Below, in pieces: positions 9,779 to 21,978 of a stretch of 50,653 bases of DNA (within the stretch, counting starts at the first letter, position 1; each line of letters begins with the position of its first letter). The position numbers and the translations under genes were made by a program. The notes beneath the pieces were generated by a model that had not been told where the DNA came from, ran no database searches, and saw only the letters and a program-made list of their open reading frames with translations. Source of the DNA: Allomyces macrogynus ATCC 38327. Taxonomy: Eukaryota; Blastocladiomycota; Blastocladiomycetes; Blastocladiales; Blastocladiaceae. The stretch covers positions 1,474,009-1,524,661 of the forward strand of contig GG745328.1 in assembly GCA_000151295.1 (NCBI GenBank), in the 5' to 3' direction.

Positions 9779-11760
9779 TTATCGCGCAGCGCGCTCGCCC
9801 TTGTCAGAGCGCGGCGACAGCACGTCTGCATCGCTCTCGCCGAGAGAAAACAGCCCCGGCGCCGTCCGGTTCGCCATCACATTGGCAGTGGCCTGCACGG
9901 GTTGCACCGCCGCCACCGCAGGCGCCGGCGTCTTGCCCGACGCGACCACATCGTCGTCTCCCGTCAAGTCGTGCATGTGAATCCCGTCCGACAACTTGGT
10001 GTAGGCACCGACCGTCATGAGCCCTTGCGGCGCCTCGCGACTGGCACCGCCCGACCCGGTGATCCGGCGCAAATCGACCGACGTCGTCAGGAACGGCCGC
10101 AGCTTGTCGCGGTCGAACCGATAGAGCCACCCGAGGAACCCCGTCAGCTCGGCCTCGTTGATGGGCTCCGAGTCCTGGTCGTTCACGTCCGAGTCGGCGG
10201 CAAGGTCGTGGGTTCCCATGTCGGCACCGCCGCCCACGGTCCCGTCGGCATGGGGCGTTGCCGTAGCTGTGCGCGATACCGGTGGCGGCGTCGCGATCCC
10301 GAGCTTGTCAATCATGATGGGCGTGAGCAGGTTGAGTCCGTAGACGGTGGTCACAATCACAATAATCGCGGTCCCGAAAATCATAGTGCGCACGTCCTCG
10401 GCCAGGTCGTGGTTGTCGAGAATCTGCACGGCCAGCGCAAACGCCACAGCGCCGCGCAACCCGGAAAACCACACAAACACTTGCTGCGAGAACGGGATCT
10501 TTTTCGCGGCCTTGACGAGGTTCTGCGCCGAGAAAACCATGAAAACGTGCAGCCGGCCTGCGGCAATCGCAAAAATGGCGGCGACAATCGCGTAGGGCAT
10601 GTACTTGGCGGCTGGGAACGCGAGCAGGCCCATACCGAGATACATGAAGATGAAGCAGTCGCACATGGTGCTGAAGACGCGCAGCATATTCTTGGCAATC
10701 AAGGCCGACGATGCCGTCATGTTGGGTTTGGCGTAGTGCGCCATGGTCACGCCCGTAAAGAACACGGAAATAATGCCCGTGAGCCCAAACACCTCGGCGA
10801 GCAGGTACGAGCTGTAGGCAAACACGAGCATCATTGTGACCTCGTAGGTCTCGGCCTCGTGCGTGAGCCGCTGGTGCTTGATGAGCTTGGCGAAAATCCA
10901 CGCAGTGACCACGCCCGTCGCAAACGAGCCGACAAACACCCACGCCGACGCAAGTAGCGACAGGAAAAACTGGCCCGCGGTCAGGGCCTTGCCAAGATGC
11001 TCGAGGTCCGAGAAGAAACGGTACAAGATGATCGCGACGGCGTCGTTGAGCGCCGACTCGCCGAAGATGATCATGTAGAGCGTGCGGTCGGTCTCGGGTG
11101 GCAGCATGGCGAGAATCGTGACGGGATCCGTCGACGAGATCAAGGCGCCAAAAATGAGGGCCTCGATCATGGACAGGGGCAGATCGGTGACTGACATGGC
11201 GAGGTACATGACAATCGCAATGACGATGGTCGAGAACGCGCCACCGGCAAACGCGAGACCAAGGATCGTGGGCAGGCTCTTGAAGAAGAGCATGCGATGC
11301 ACACTGTAGCCACCCTGGATGGGCGGAACGAGGGTGTAGTTAGCGTCGGGGATCGTGGGGCCGTCTCGGCCCATGGCCCGCCAGGAGAAACACGTACTTC
11401 AAAAATGATGGGCGGAAGCAGCACCATGTAGAAAAAGCTCGTCGAGAGCTGCACGTCCTTGAGAATGAACTCTTGGCCGATCGCGAGTGAGAGCAGGCGG
11501 AAGACGAGACTCGTAACCAGACCTGTACACCAAGGCGAAGCAGGACGGGGTCAGCGTTGCCATTTCAAACGACAGTCCTCGGAGCGCGCTACGACCAACG
11601 CACCAACGGTAATGTACATGGCCGTTTCGCCAAAGTACTTGAACTCGCGCTTCTTCATCCAGCCGGCCAGGTTGAGCGCGACGAGGATCAGCGCCAGCAT
11701 GAGCACGGTCTTTTCGACCAGCACATGCATGGCATTATGGCTCGCCGCGTCGTCGCTCAT
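9779..11760 (-). CDS. Na+(K+)/H+ exchanger, CPA1 family (endosomal NHE6/7/9 / Nhx1-like)
   Basis: Exons 11760-11604, 11522-11398 and 11314-9779 join in phase (605 residues). The introns begin GTGCGT and GTACGT. About ten membrane helices are visible. Family signatures are LPPIIFE followed by GYSVHR, FGALISSTDPVTILAML (antiporter core), FGESALNDAVAIIL (the conserved ND ion-binding pair in the core helix) and WFSGLRGAVAFAL. The roughly 170-residue tail is polar, with an acidic patch (DSDVNDQDSEPINEAEL). These proteins swap Na+ or K+ for H+ and set the pH of endosomes, vacuoles or trans-Golgi. The family N-terminus often has a signal peptide. The frame stays open upstream to about 11980 without an ATG, so an upstream exon may exist and the start at 11760 is provisional. 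Confidence 0.88.
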
Positions 11761-13145
11761 GTTGCTCGCGTTCTTGGGGGTCGGATCGGCGTGCGCACGG
11801 GGGTACGTCGAGTTGGTCGGGCCGAAGTCGGACTCGCGGCGCGCGGTCGTCAGCAGTGCGCTTGCTGCTTCGGCGAGCGCGCAGTTGACTTGGGAATGCT
11901 TGAGGCAGGGACAGCGCCGAGCGAAGACGGACACGGATGAGGCCTCGTGTCGCCGAACGCCGTCGGTCGGCGGGCAAGATCACTAGAGCTGCGACGAGTC
12001 GGAGAGCGAGGAAGGGCCCAATCAGGTTACGAAAGCCGGTGCAATTGTGCAAACAAGACAATTTGTACGGTACCAACACGCGACTTTGATCACTGCCCAC
12101 GCGACCGCGTTCAATTTGTCTCCCATCATTGCGATTTGGATTCAGCAGAGCACCGTCCTCTGCTCGTGACTGTCACACCTCACACACCAGCTGGCGGCAG
12201 ACGCCTGCTCCGTCGCCTCCACCTCGACGTCGTCATCTTCGCCACACTGCAGGGCCAGCTCCAGGGTGCAAGACCGACGACACGACGAAGCAGCGGTCAG
12301 GTTGTGTCATGGTGAAGCATCTGGCACGTGGTGCTTTCGCGCATGGGCGCGCAAAGGCGCGCAAACGACGGGTGGAACGACTGTGGCACATCCTGGCCGA
12401 GTGCAAATGGTTGTCGGTGTTGGTTGGCAACTGTGGCCAGCGAAAATCATGAGGGCCGGGCGGTGGTGACCAGCACCAGAACAGGACAAGGTTTAGAGGG
12501 GGAGCGAAAACACGGATCAAAAGCAGCGAAAAATGGAGGGGCGACGCGCTCACCTGACATGACGTTGGCTCACCGATTGGGGTTATTGACATCATGAAAA
12601 GAGTGATCAAGGCCTCAGCGCGCACCGTCCTGAAGGGACACCATGTCTTCTCGGCCACGACGCGGCGACGGCGGCCACTGCGACCAGTCGCAACGATGGA
12701 CGCGCGGAGGTGCAGTTGCAGTCTCTGCGGTGGAGGAACGCGTCCGCGGCCGACGTTGCCGAGAGACATCCGGCGCGCCAAATTTCGACCGGGAGACCGG
12801 TCCGGAACCTCGGATGATGTGAATTGCTCCAGACGCGACCTGCAAGCGGCTCGCGCGTGCACGACCGACGGCAACAGCAACGAGCGCATGACGCCGCGAC
12901 ACGCGAAACAGGACGGCACTACAAATACTCGCTGGCCCCGCGCTCCCGAACAGACCCATCAAACGGCCCCCGTGCCTTCCTCCTTTCCAGCACCGACAGC
13001 TCCTCGCAGCACAGCGCCCGCACCCGCACCAGCAACTGCGCGCCAACAGTTCCCGCACCAGCAGCAACAATCGCGGCCACCCGCAACCGACCGGCACTCC
13101 TCTCGCCCCGCCCCCAACTGCCAATCCATTTCTCGCTCAAGCATC
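11761..13145. other. divergent intergenic region (exchanger / acyl-CoA oxidase)
   Basis: About 1.4 kb between two divergent genes. The part next to 11761 may contain an upstream exon of the exchanger. The rest has several open frames of unlikely composition and no recognisable protein, RNA or repeat. It presumably holds both promoters. Confidence 0.4.
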
Positions 13146-15319
13146 ATGGCGTCCAAGTTTGTCATTCCGCCCCCGAAACCGGGCTCGACGCGTGCGCTCA
13201 CGCAAAAGGACCTGCAAACGGCGCGCTCACTCGTGTCGTTCCCTCTCGAGCCCATGACCGAGACCATCTTCGGCTCGGCCGAGGCTTACGAGCGCAAGCA
13301 GTACCTGCTCAACCTCGTCATGAAGGAGCCTCTCTTCTCCAAGCACGACCGCTTCCATGGCTCGCGCGAGGACGTACGTGTGCTATGGCTCTTTTCGGGT
13401 GCGACCATGCACTGGAGGACGCACCAGGTCCTGACGCGCTTTTTCTCGTTGTCTTGATGTAGCGCCTTCTCCGCGCTCTTGCTATGACCAAGCGTCTCGT
13501 CGAGCTGCGCGACGAGAACAACCTGTCGGACGCCGACATGCACCTGGTCCGCCAGCTCGTCGACGAGACGATTCCAATGTCGCTGCACGAGGGCATGTTC
13601 CTGCCCGTGCTGCGCGCGCAGGCCTCGCCCGAGCAGGCCAAGCACTGGCTGCCGCTCGCCGAGTCGTACCAAATGATTGGCTCGTACGCGCAGACGGAAC
13701 TCGCGCACGGGTCGAACCTGTCGGGTCTCGAGACGACGGCGACCTACATTCCGGAGACCGATGAGTTTGAGATTCACTCGCCCGATATCACGGCGTGCAA
13801 GTGGTGGATTGGCTCGCTCGGCCTGATCTCGACGCACACGCTCGTGCAGGCCAAGCTCATTCTCAAGGGCAAGGACTACGGACCGCACCTGTTCCTCGTG
13901 CCGCTGCGCTCACTCGACGACCACAAGCCGTTCCCGGGCGTGACGGTCGGTGATATTGGCAAGAAGATGGGCTTCAACTTGATCGACAACGGCTTCCTCA
14001 TGTTCGAGCACTACAAGATCCCGCGCACCAACATGCTGATGCGGTTTGCGCAAGTCACCCGCAAGGGCGAGTACGTCAAGCCCCCCCACGCGAAGCTGGC
14101 CTACGGCGGGATGGTTTTCGTGCGTACTGCGCTGGTACGACTGGCCGGTGGGTCTTTGGCTAAGGCCGCAACCATTGGGACGCGTTACGCTTGCGTGCGC
14201 AGGCAATTCCACGTAATGAATGCCAACAAGCAAGTCGCAGGCGTGTCGTCGAGCGAGGAGACGCCCATCATCATGTATCCGATGGTGCAGGCGCGCATGT
14301 TCCCGCGCATTGCCGAGTCCTACGCGATGCTCTTTGCCGCGCAAGGCATCGAGGCCATGTACCACGACATGGTCAAGCGCCTCGACTCGTTTGACGTGTC
14401 GACGCTGCCGGCCGTCCACGCCAATTCGTCGGCGCTGAAGGCTTACTGCACCGGTGTCGCATTGGACGGTATCGAGGAGCTGCGTCGTGCGACAGGCGGG
14501 CACGGCTTCATGATGTCAAGTGGTCTTCCCTACTTGCTCTTCAATTACTCGCCGTCGGTCACGTTCGAGGGCGAGAACGCGCTGCTCACTCAGCAGACGG
14601 CGCGGTACTTGCTCAAGCAGCTGCACAAGCACCAGACGCAGGCTGAGCCGCTGCACCATTTCGTCGAGTACCTCGAGCTGCTGTCGTCGGGTGTTGGCCG
14701 CAAGTCGGACCGCACCGCCGCCGTGTCGTCGCCCGCCGACTGGTTCAACCCGGCCGTGCAGCTTGCGGCGTTTGCGCACCGCGCGGCGCGTGTGACGGGC
14801 GAGCTCGCGCACGCGATCACGCAGTGCGGCACGCCGTTTGCCGACCTGAACGTTGAGTGCGCGCGCGCCTCCAAGGCGCACTCCGAGTACGTGCTGGTGC
14901 GCACGTTCCACTCGACGACGCGCAAGATCTTGCAGGACAAGCCGGCGCTCTACCCGGTGCTCAAGCTCGTGTCGGATGTGTTTGCGCTCAACACGATTGA
15001 AAAGTCGATTGGTGACTTTGTCGAGGACGGTTACCTGGCGCACGCGCACGTCAAGCACCTGCGCGCCGCGCTCAAGACAGCGCTGCAAGACATGATGAAG
15101 GATGCTGTTGGTCTCGTTGACGCGTGGGCCTTCTCCGACTTCGAGCTCGACTCGACGATTGGCCGGTCCGACGGCAAGGTCTACGAGGCGCTGCTCGAGA
15201 CGGCGCTCGCGGACCCGGTCAACAAGGGCATGAACGGCAAGGCCGTCTCGCTCGGCTACGAGCAGTACATTCGCCCGCTCGTCAAGGGCGAGCGGCTCCA
15301 GAAGAAGAGCAAGCTGTAA
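13146..15319 (+). CDS. ACOX: peroxisomal acyl-CoA oxidase
   Basis: Two exons (13146-13373 and 13463-15319; intron GTACGT...TGTAG) give 694 residues, normal for the family. The order is typical: an N-terminal helical domain (YERKQYLLNLVMKEPLF), then MSLHEGMFLPVL, then the FAD-contacting strand region (GSYAQTELAHGSNLSGLET, WWIGSLG), then ALDGIEELRRATGGHGF. FEGENALLTQQTARYLLK follows, where the Glu of FEGEN is the expected catalytic base. The C-terminal acyl-CoA oxidase domain completes it. The protein ends in KSKL, a type 1 peroxisomal targeting signal. It oxidises fatty acyl-CoA to trans-2-enoyl-CoA with reduction of O2 to H2O2, the first step of peroxisomal beta-oxidation. The ATG at 13146 is the first in frame and yields MASKFVIPPPKPGS. 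Confidence 0.95.
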
Positions 15320-15774
15320 GCTTGCAAGGCTCGACGTGCCGTCTCTTCTGGCTGGCCTGGCGTTGGCGGCGGTTTGTGTTGATCATTTTCGTTTCACTTT
15401 CTTGGTTGGACGAGCCGCGTACCTAGCACCCCACCGTTCTCTTGCGGCTCCTGTTGTTCGTTTATGCCTTGGCCATGCGCGACATGATAGTCTGAATGAA
15501 TCCTTTGATTGGGAACATAGCATGAGTTTGTCGTTAGCGCTGCCAACGTAACGTCGCTGCAGCGTTGATCAAATGCCGATGCTTCCTTTCATCGCTGTGG
15601 TCAGTGTCAATTCTTGGTTCCCCTGGATTCGGTTGACACTTGACAGCAGCGGGGACGCGATGCGGAGCTAATCGAGGGGGTAGTTGTGACACATGACATA
15701 TGACAGCAGAAGCAGGCTTCGGTTTGCAAACATGACTTCATTCCCATGCAAAACAAGATTTGGCAAAGCTGCAC
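15320..15774. other. convergent 3' flanks (acyl-CoA oxidase / RIF1)
   Basis: Between two convergent stops. No open frame with plausible protein composition and no repeat is seen. It probably holds the two 3' untranslated regions. Confidence 0.5.
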
Positions 15775-18700
15775 TCAAGACGACGGCCCCGCCGGTGGTG
15801 GCGGAGGCGGAATCATCGCCGCGTTCACTTTTTCCGCCATGGCCGCATTGACGGCAGCCATCCACGCGCCGAGCTTAGCCTGGAGCGCGACCAAGTCCGG
15901 CAACAGCATCGGCGCCAGTGCCTGCCGCACCGGCACGTCCGGCAACTCCACATGCGGCGGTCGTGGCGGCGGCGGCGGCGGCGCCGCTGCACAGTCTGAA
16001 TCGACCAAATCGGGAATGGCCGCGCCGATCCGCTGCGAATCGAGCGAGTTATACATGACCGGCACGTCATGCCGCGGCTCAGCTTCGCGCTCAAGCTGTC
16101 GCTCCGTCTTGACGCGCGCCGCGGCCGAGGCCAAACGCGACGTGATGGGCACGTACTCGGTCTGCGACTCGTGCCGGCGCACTCGCTTCTTGGCGGGGCC
16201 CGTGCGCGACGGCGTGCTTTCGAGCGACGGGTGCGCCGACGAGGACGCGGTCAGATGCCCGGCACCGCCGGGGGTGGGCACGTACCGCGACGGCGAACGT
16301 GGCGCGGGCATCGGCGGGAGTGGGAGAACGTCGTTGTCGTCATCGTCGTGCCGGTCCGAGTAGGTGCGGCTGTTGCGTTTCGGCGCGGCTGCTGGAGCCG
16401 GGTCCGACGATGCGACCACATCGTTGTGGTCTACGTCCATGGCGCTGCTCGCGTCGGCGAGCGCCGCGGCGGCACCGACATCCTCGCTGGTCGGTGCGGG
16501 CGTGGTCTCGGCGGGGACGAGATGCTCGGGCACGTCAATCGAGACGTGCGGGTCGGCGGCGAGATGCACCAACACTTGTTCGAGCATCGGCGGCAGCTCC
16601 GTTAGTGGGTGCGCGCCAAACCGGCGGTTCCACAGAGTGACGGCACGCTCGACGACGGCCATGACCGGGTGCCGCAGCGCGAGCGTGAGGAATGGTGCCG
16701 CGGTCGCGAGCACGTCGACCGCGTCGAGTCGCGCATCGAGCCAGGTATCGAGGACGGCGAGCCACACGTGCACCATGACGGCCTGGAACCGCGCAGCGCC
16801 GTCCTGCGTCAAACACGTCGCGAGCCGCACTTGGTCCTGGAACAGCTGCTGCAACAGCGCCTCGGACTGCCGAATCAGCTCCTGTGCGAGCGCCGGCAAC
16901 GCCGACCGTGCGGCAGCGGCCAGGAACTGGGACCACGCGGGCAGGACCAGCGTCACGACTTCGGACAGCGGGCCCTGCACGGCCGCGTCCTGCGCGACCA
17001 GCTCGAGGAACTGCACGCACTCGCGCAGCAGCGTCGTCAGGACCTGCACCATTTCCTCGTGCGTCACTGGCCCAACGTGGCCCTGGTCAGCCGTTGGCAA
17101 GTGATAGCCCTGCACAAGCACTTGCAAAACGCGGCCAAACACGACGAGCTTGGTTTCATGAATCAGAGCGTCCTCGGGCAGACCGCGAATCAAATCGACC
17201 AGCCAGCTGGCCACCGAGTGCACGAGATGGTACGGGTTCTTGACGTCCTTGGTCGCCTGGATGCGTACCGCGGCCTTCCACAACGACACCCATTCGTCGA
17301 TCGGGAACTGCGCCGGGTCGCCGGGCGCCTCGAGCAGCTTGGACAGCGGCCACACGAGAATAGGAATGTAGTGCTCGTCTTTGCCATCGTCAAACGGATT
17401 GGCTTCAGCGCTAGCGTGGTCCTTGACCAGGTGCGACGCCGCCGAGTGGGCTACAATGGTTAATGCATCAGCCCTCGACCAAAAATCTCAGCTGCAGCGT
17501 AGCCAGAAAAGCGAGAAAACAAGTGCGCACCCACGAACGACCAGTACCGCAATGACCGGTCGAGGTCCGGCGCGGTCGGCCACACCTCAAGCATATAGAC
17601 GACCGAGTACATGCTGGTGCGCACCAGCACCGACTCGGCAGACACATTGACGAGCTCGGCAAAATGCGCCCAATACGCCTTGCTGCGTACCGGATCCTCG
17701 GGCACCTCCTCGTCGCAGCACTCCATCCACAGCAACAAAATGTGGACGAGCGGCGTGATTTCCACGTTTTGCCGGAACAGCGGCGCGAGCGGCGAGTTGG
17801 CCATGCGTTGCGTGCACGTTTCCTCGAGGTCCACAAACCGGCACTGCGGGCTCGTCAAGTGCCGCGACGGCAGAGTTTGCAGATACGGCGCGAGCAGGAC
17901 CTGGAGCGTGTCCATGCGGCTCTTGTTCGCCTCGGCCGTCGAGTGCAGAATGTCGCCGAGGAACTCGCCAAGTCGAATCAGCGCGTTTTGGCTGTCGGGC
18001 GTCAGTCGATGCTCCTTGCGCATCGACAGATCGAGCGCGCTCAAGAATGCGACAAAAGCCTTGAACACAGGTTGCTACACAATTCTGGTTGTGTCAGTTG
18101 CTTGGGACTCCAATCCCGGGTTGAGAAAGATAAAAAACAAACAAAAAAAAAAAAAAACGCTGCGTACAGCAATGATCGGCATGCCCGTCAGCTCCGACCG
18201 AACAAACTCGAACGACAAACCCTCGGCCTCGTGCACCACTTTGAACACGTTCAAGAAATAACCCGCGTTGAGCCGAATCCACTTCGGATCTACGGGAATC
18301 GCCGGAACATATTCAATGGGTTTGCTGCCGGCCGTGACAATCATCGACAGCTTGGTCGGTTCGAGCGTCTTGTCTGGGTGCAGCAGCGCGTCGAGCAGTT
18401 TCCACCCGCACTCGCGCACGGGCTCGGCCTGGTCAACGAGAATCTTGACGAGCGCGCCATCAATCAGGCTGAAGTACGAGTGGAAGTCCTTGGCGGGCGC
18501 GCACAGCGCAATCGCAAACACGAGGTTGAGCCACGCGTGCGTGGCCTCGAGCCGCAGCTGCATGTGCCGGTCAAACATGAAGCTGTTCATGATTGGAATC
18601 ATGATGAGCTTGAGACGGCGGTCCTGGAGCAGGCAACCGGTCGTCGCAAACGAATAGATGAGCGCCGACCACGCGCGGTACCCGTAGAGCTTGGAGCTCG

Positions 18701-20291
18701 CCTTCTTCACGTTGAACCGGCGCTCGACAATCTTGAGCATGCCGTTGACAAACGCCGGGCTCGCCTGAATGTATTTGGCGAGCAGCACAATCACAATCGA
18801 CCAGACCTTCATGCCGTCGCGCTCGTTGCGGCTTGTCAGCTCCGTGATCTCGTAAATGAGCCGCGCATTGTCGCGCTCGTAGTACGGCCCGAGAAACGCA
18901 TCGTAGGCGGACAGGTCCTCGGCGAGCAGCGGCATGTGCGTCGTGAAAAACTCGATCGAGTGCTTGCGCACCAGCTCGTTGCGCACCGTCATGCTCGCGT
19001 ACATGGGCAGCATCCACTCCTTGGCGAGTGCGACAATGGGTCGAGGCACCAGCCGAATCAGGTTGTCGAGCGCCTGCACGGCCTCGGTCGGAATCGTCGT
19101 ACTCTGGAACGGCATCTTGATGGCGTAGACGAGCACGTCGATCATGTGCGGCAGCAACGGCGACGACAAGGCCCTTGCCGAGAGCCTCTGCATACGCAGG
19201 ACCCAGACACACAAGTGGCACACGGCCTTGTCAGTCGTTGCCTTGGCGAGAACGAAGACCGGCTTCAAAAGAGCGACGATATCTTGGACTTTGGGAGAGA
19301 AATGTGCAATCATGAGAAAACTGGTGCAGAACGGTCCATGTCACAAACAAAGGCACGACACGTACGCGGCATAGTCGAGTGGATTTGCGGCGAGTACAAG
19401 AAAAAGCCCAAGAGCTTGAGGGCCTCGCGAGCACTACCGAACGTGCAAAATTTCGTAGTCAGTCTTTTGACCCAGCCACGAGACGTTGCGACAAGAAACA
19501 GTGGACAGAGCGTACACTTCGGGAGGCGAATGCACGGCCAGGTCGCGCGCAAAGAGTTTCATGATATCGTGCATGTGCGCCAGGACGGCCTTGATTTCGG
19601 GCCACTCCGTCTCGTTGACTGGAACGCCAGCAGGCTGCGACCGCAAACGCGTCGTCAGGACCATGTACACGGCCGCGCACTCGCCTGCCAAGTCGTTTGC
19701 CGGGTCGCGCAGGAAATCAATCAATTTCGGGACGGCAACGGTTGCGTCGGGCTCGTTGACCAGGTCGCGGATGACCGGCAGGCGCGGCGACTCGGCGACA
19801 GCGTCGTCGTTGGGCGCACTCTCGTCGTCATCGCCATTGGCCGCGCTGCGGGCCTTGCTGCTGCGGGGCAAGGGCGACGACCGGTATCCGTCTTCAATAT
19901 CATTGTCGGTCGGCGGCTCCGAGTGCCGCCCAGGGCTCTCACACGACGGCGTCGCAAAACTGGGCTGTCCCGCGTCGTCGACATGCGGCTCGGCCTCGGA
20001 TTTGCCGTTGGCGTGCCGCCGTGGACCCATGAGTGCGGGCGTTTCTGGTACGAGCGGCGTGCCGGGCTTGGTCTCGGACACAGGACCTACGGGCGTCGCT
20101 CGCGACTGGAGCATCGGCCTGGCGTTGCTCGTCGACGGAGCCAGCGGCTTGATACCGCTCGTGGTTGCTGCTGGTGTCGGTCCTGCCGGGCGAGGGACAC
20201 GATCGGTGCCCGTCGTCGTCGACCCGTCGGACATGGTGCGGGTGCGGCTTCCTCGGATCACGTTGCCGAGGCTGCCAAGCATTTGCTGCAT
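15775..20291 (-). CDS. RIF1: Rif1-like telomere/replication-timing factor
   Basis: Five exons (20291-19518, 19423-19366, 19288-18168, 18074-17531, 17486-15775) join in phase to 1402 residues. The first ~210 residues are disordered. A long alpha-helical (HEAT-like) region then begins, with the Rif1 N-terminal pattern: ALKLLGFFLYSPQI, DIVALLKPVFVLAK, KAVCHLCVWVLRMQ, and TEAVQALDNLIRLVPRPI followed by EWMLPMYASM. The C-terminal ~200 residues are disordered, with basic KKRVRRHE and a proline run near the end. Rif1 proteins restrain origin firing by recruiting protein phosphatase 1 and act at telomeres and double-strand breaks; this is family knowledge. I found no unambiguous PP1 docking pair (SILK plus RVxF). 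Introns are 44-95 nt. The start is the first ATG in the open frame. Few fungal Rif1 proteins share much identity, so the call rests on the N-terminal block. Confidence 0.8.
18143..18157. repeat. A15 homopolymer inside a RIF1 intron
   Basis: Fifteen consecutive A on the + strand, preceded by an A-rich stretch from about 18131. It lies in the 93-nt third intron (18167-18075). On the RIF1 sense strand this is a T tract that begins near the 5' splice site, not at the acceptor. No other such homopolymer is seen in the window. Confidence 0.9.
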
Positions 20292-20798
20292 CGTGCGGTT
20301 GGGCAGGCAAAAGAACGCAGTGTGTGCCCGCGCAAGGAGCAAGAATAGAGTGTGCTAGTACTTGCAATGTCGTCGACAGTGGGGGCGGTGGCGAGAAAAG
20401 ACGGTCGAAGGTGGTCTCTGTGGTGCGCTCCGTAGGCGCACGCACGGCGACAAGGGCGTTTGAGCAGGTGCGGCAGCTTGTTGCTGGGAACGGGGTTGTC
20501 GTTGTCGAAAGTCGGCGTGCCGCCGCGGTCAAGTTGGCAAGCTGGTCGCGATATTGACGGCTGGTTTGATGATGCTCTCTCGTCAGTGCAAGCCCAGCCA
20601 ACAATCAAGTGTCATCCCTCAATCTTGATCAACCAGAGCTCCATCCCTCCACGTTCGAGTTTGCGGTTTCTCTTAAAGACGCTCCAAACTGGGACTAAAT
20701 ATTTGACATGGACGCAGGCAACATACAGCCGCAACCAAACGAAACGCAGGAAGATGACGATGGAGGGGCGTCGTCGCCAAAGCCGAGGGGGAGACCGA
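20292..20798. other. spacer between DENR and RIF1
   Basis: About 500 bases downstream of the DENR stop and upstream of RIF1, both on the minus strand. The RIF1 frame remains open a little upstream of its ATG but without another ATG. No separate gene is supported. It should hold the DENR 3' end and the RIF1 promoter. Confidence 0.4.
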
Positions 20799-21827
20799 CT
20801 ACGCCTTGATCTGCAAATTGTCCTCGGGCACCTGCAACGCGCGCATCGTTGGAGCACACGGAGATGGAGTGGTCAATAACGGTCGGCCCGGTCGTGCCAA
20901 CGCAGGAAGAAGACGTCTGTTTCCATACCGTCGGGTAGTTTTCCACAATCAGGTCCATGACTTCGTGCGCAACGTCTCCCTGGATCACAACCTCTTGCGA
21001 GCCCTCGGCGTTCTTGCCCACCGACGAGCCTGTCGCAAACTTTTGCGAAAAGAGCTTGGACGCCTTCTTGAGGTCGACCCCTGGATGAGCACGCCACCAT
21101 CACGCACGACAGTCAGTTCGTGTGCGTAAGCATGGTCGGTCGGGTCGGCATGGTCGTAGCAGCCACAACACAAAAGCACATACCAAACACGTCGAGGCCA
21201 GTGATGACCGTCACGACCTTCTTGCCCTTGCGCTTCTCCGACTTGATGATGACCTTGGTCTTGCGCTTCTTTTCCGCCTCGGCCTCGAGCTTCTTTTCCA
21301 GCTTGGACGACGTATCCTTGGGCGTGGCCGCCGGCGTCAGTGCCACGCTGGCGACACCCTCGGTTACTGTGGCCAAAGCGAGAGAATATCGATCAGGGTC
21401 GTGCGTGGTACGGCACGGGAAGAGATGAGCGAGCGAGCGAGCGCGCACCGGTATCAACGTAGAGCTTGTTGTACAAGTCGACATGGTTCTTTTGGAGCCA
21501 CTCCTTGCATTTCTTCAGCGTCGTGTTGAACTCGCAGTACTAGAGCCCGTGGACCGCAGCGAATCAGCAAAATGGCGTTCCTGATGCCTCGTCTTGTAGC
21601 GTTTCACTGGTGCTTGACGTGAGGGGCGCGATGGCGTCCATACCTCTGGCGGGAGGGTGCAGACTGATGGTTGCAAAATGGAAATCAGGGTGAGCCGCAT
21701 GCTGGATCATGACCAACTGGAACCGGCACAACTGCTGATCCTGTCAGGTTTTTGGGCGACGGAACGAGAGCAACTGACCGCCGCAGTAGAGAATGTTGGA
21801 AACAGGCGATTGCGGGATGTCGATCAT
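20799..21827 (-). CDS. TMA22: density-regulated protein DENR / Tma22
   Basis: Six small exons (21827-21779, 21663-21644, 21539-21449, 21366-21184, 21080-20929, 20831-20799) join in phase to 175 residues, the usual size. The N-terminus has the cysteine motif NILYCGVCTLPPEYCEF followed by CKEWLQKNHVDLYNKL. A Lys/Glu-rich linker follows. The SUI1-type domain reads KKVVTVITGLDVFG, KLFSQKFATGSSV, EVVIQGDVAHEVMDLIVENYPTV. The protein ends VPEDNLQIKA. DENR pairs with MCTS1/Tma20 on the 40S ribosome, removing tRNA after termination and aiding re-initiation. The cytosolic partner is not in this window. Exon 2 is only 20 nt. The start lies about 150 bases from the divergent RCE1 gene. Confidence 0.93.
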
Positions 21828-21978
21828 AGTGAGCGGTGTTGCTAGTCGTCCTGGCGAGCTGGGCAAGTTGGAGGGTCAACGTTGCGTATCAGTCGAAAGA
21901 AGCCCAAGTCCAAGGGCAAGATCGCACCAGGTCTCGAACACGCGGCCTTCTGTCAGGCAGTTCAAGGTAGCCGCTGCG
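21828..21978. promoter_or_regulatory. shared divergent promoter region (DENR / RCE1)
   Basis: About 150 bases separate the DENR ATG (-) from the likely start area of RCE1 (+), so the two genes probably share a bidirectional promoter. No TATA box is evident. The N-terminal exon of RCE1 may extend into it. Confidence 0.35.

Noticed and set aside
12233..12919. 228-codon minus-strand frame in the exchanger / acyl-CoA oxidase spacer
   Set aside because: No domain, high Arg/Ser/Pro content and no ATG context or splice support. Overlapping frames on both strands are equally open.
18085..18125. tRNA-like or SINE-like sequence before the A15 tract
   Set aside because: No acceptable A and B box spacing or cloverleaf could be drawn. 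Only the A-rich tail is suggestive, so it is kept as a low-level finding rather than a feature.
17664..20348. Very long + strand open frame (about 890 codons)
   Set aside because: It is the antisense shadow of RIF1 across several of its exons. Its Arg/His-rich composition and lack of domains contrast with the well-supported minus-strand gene.
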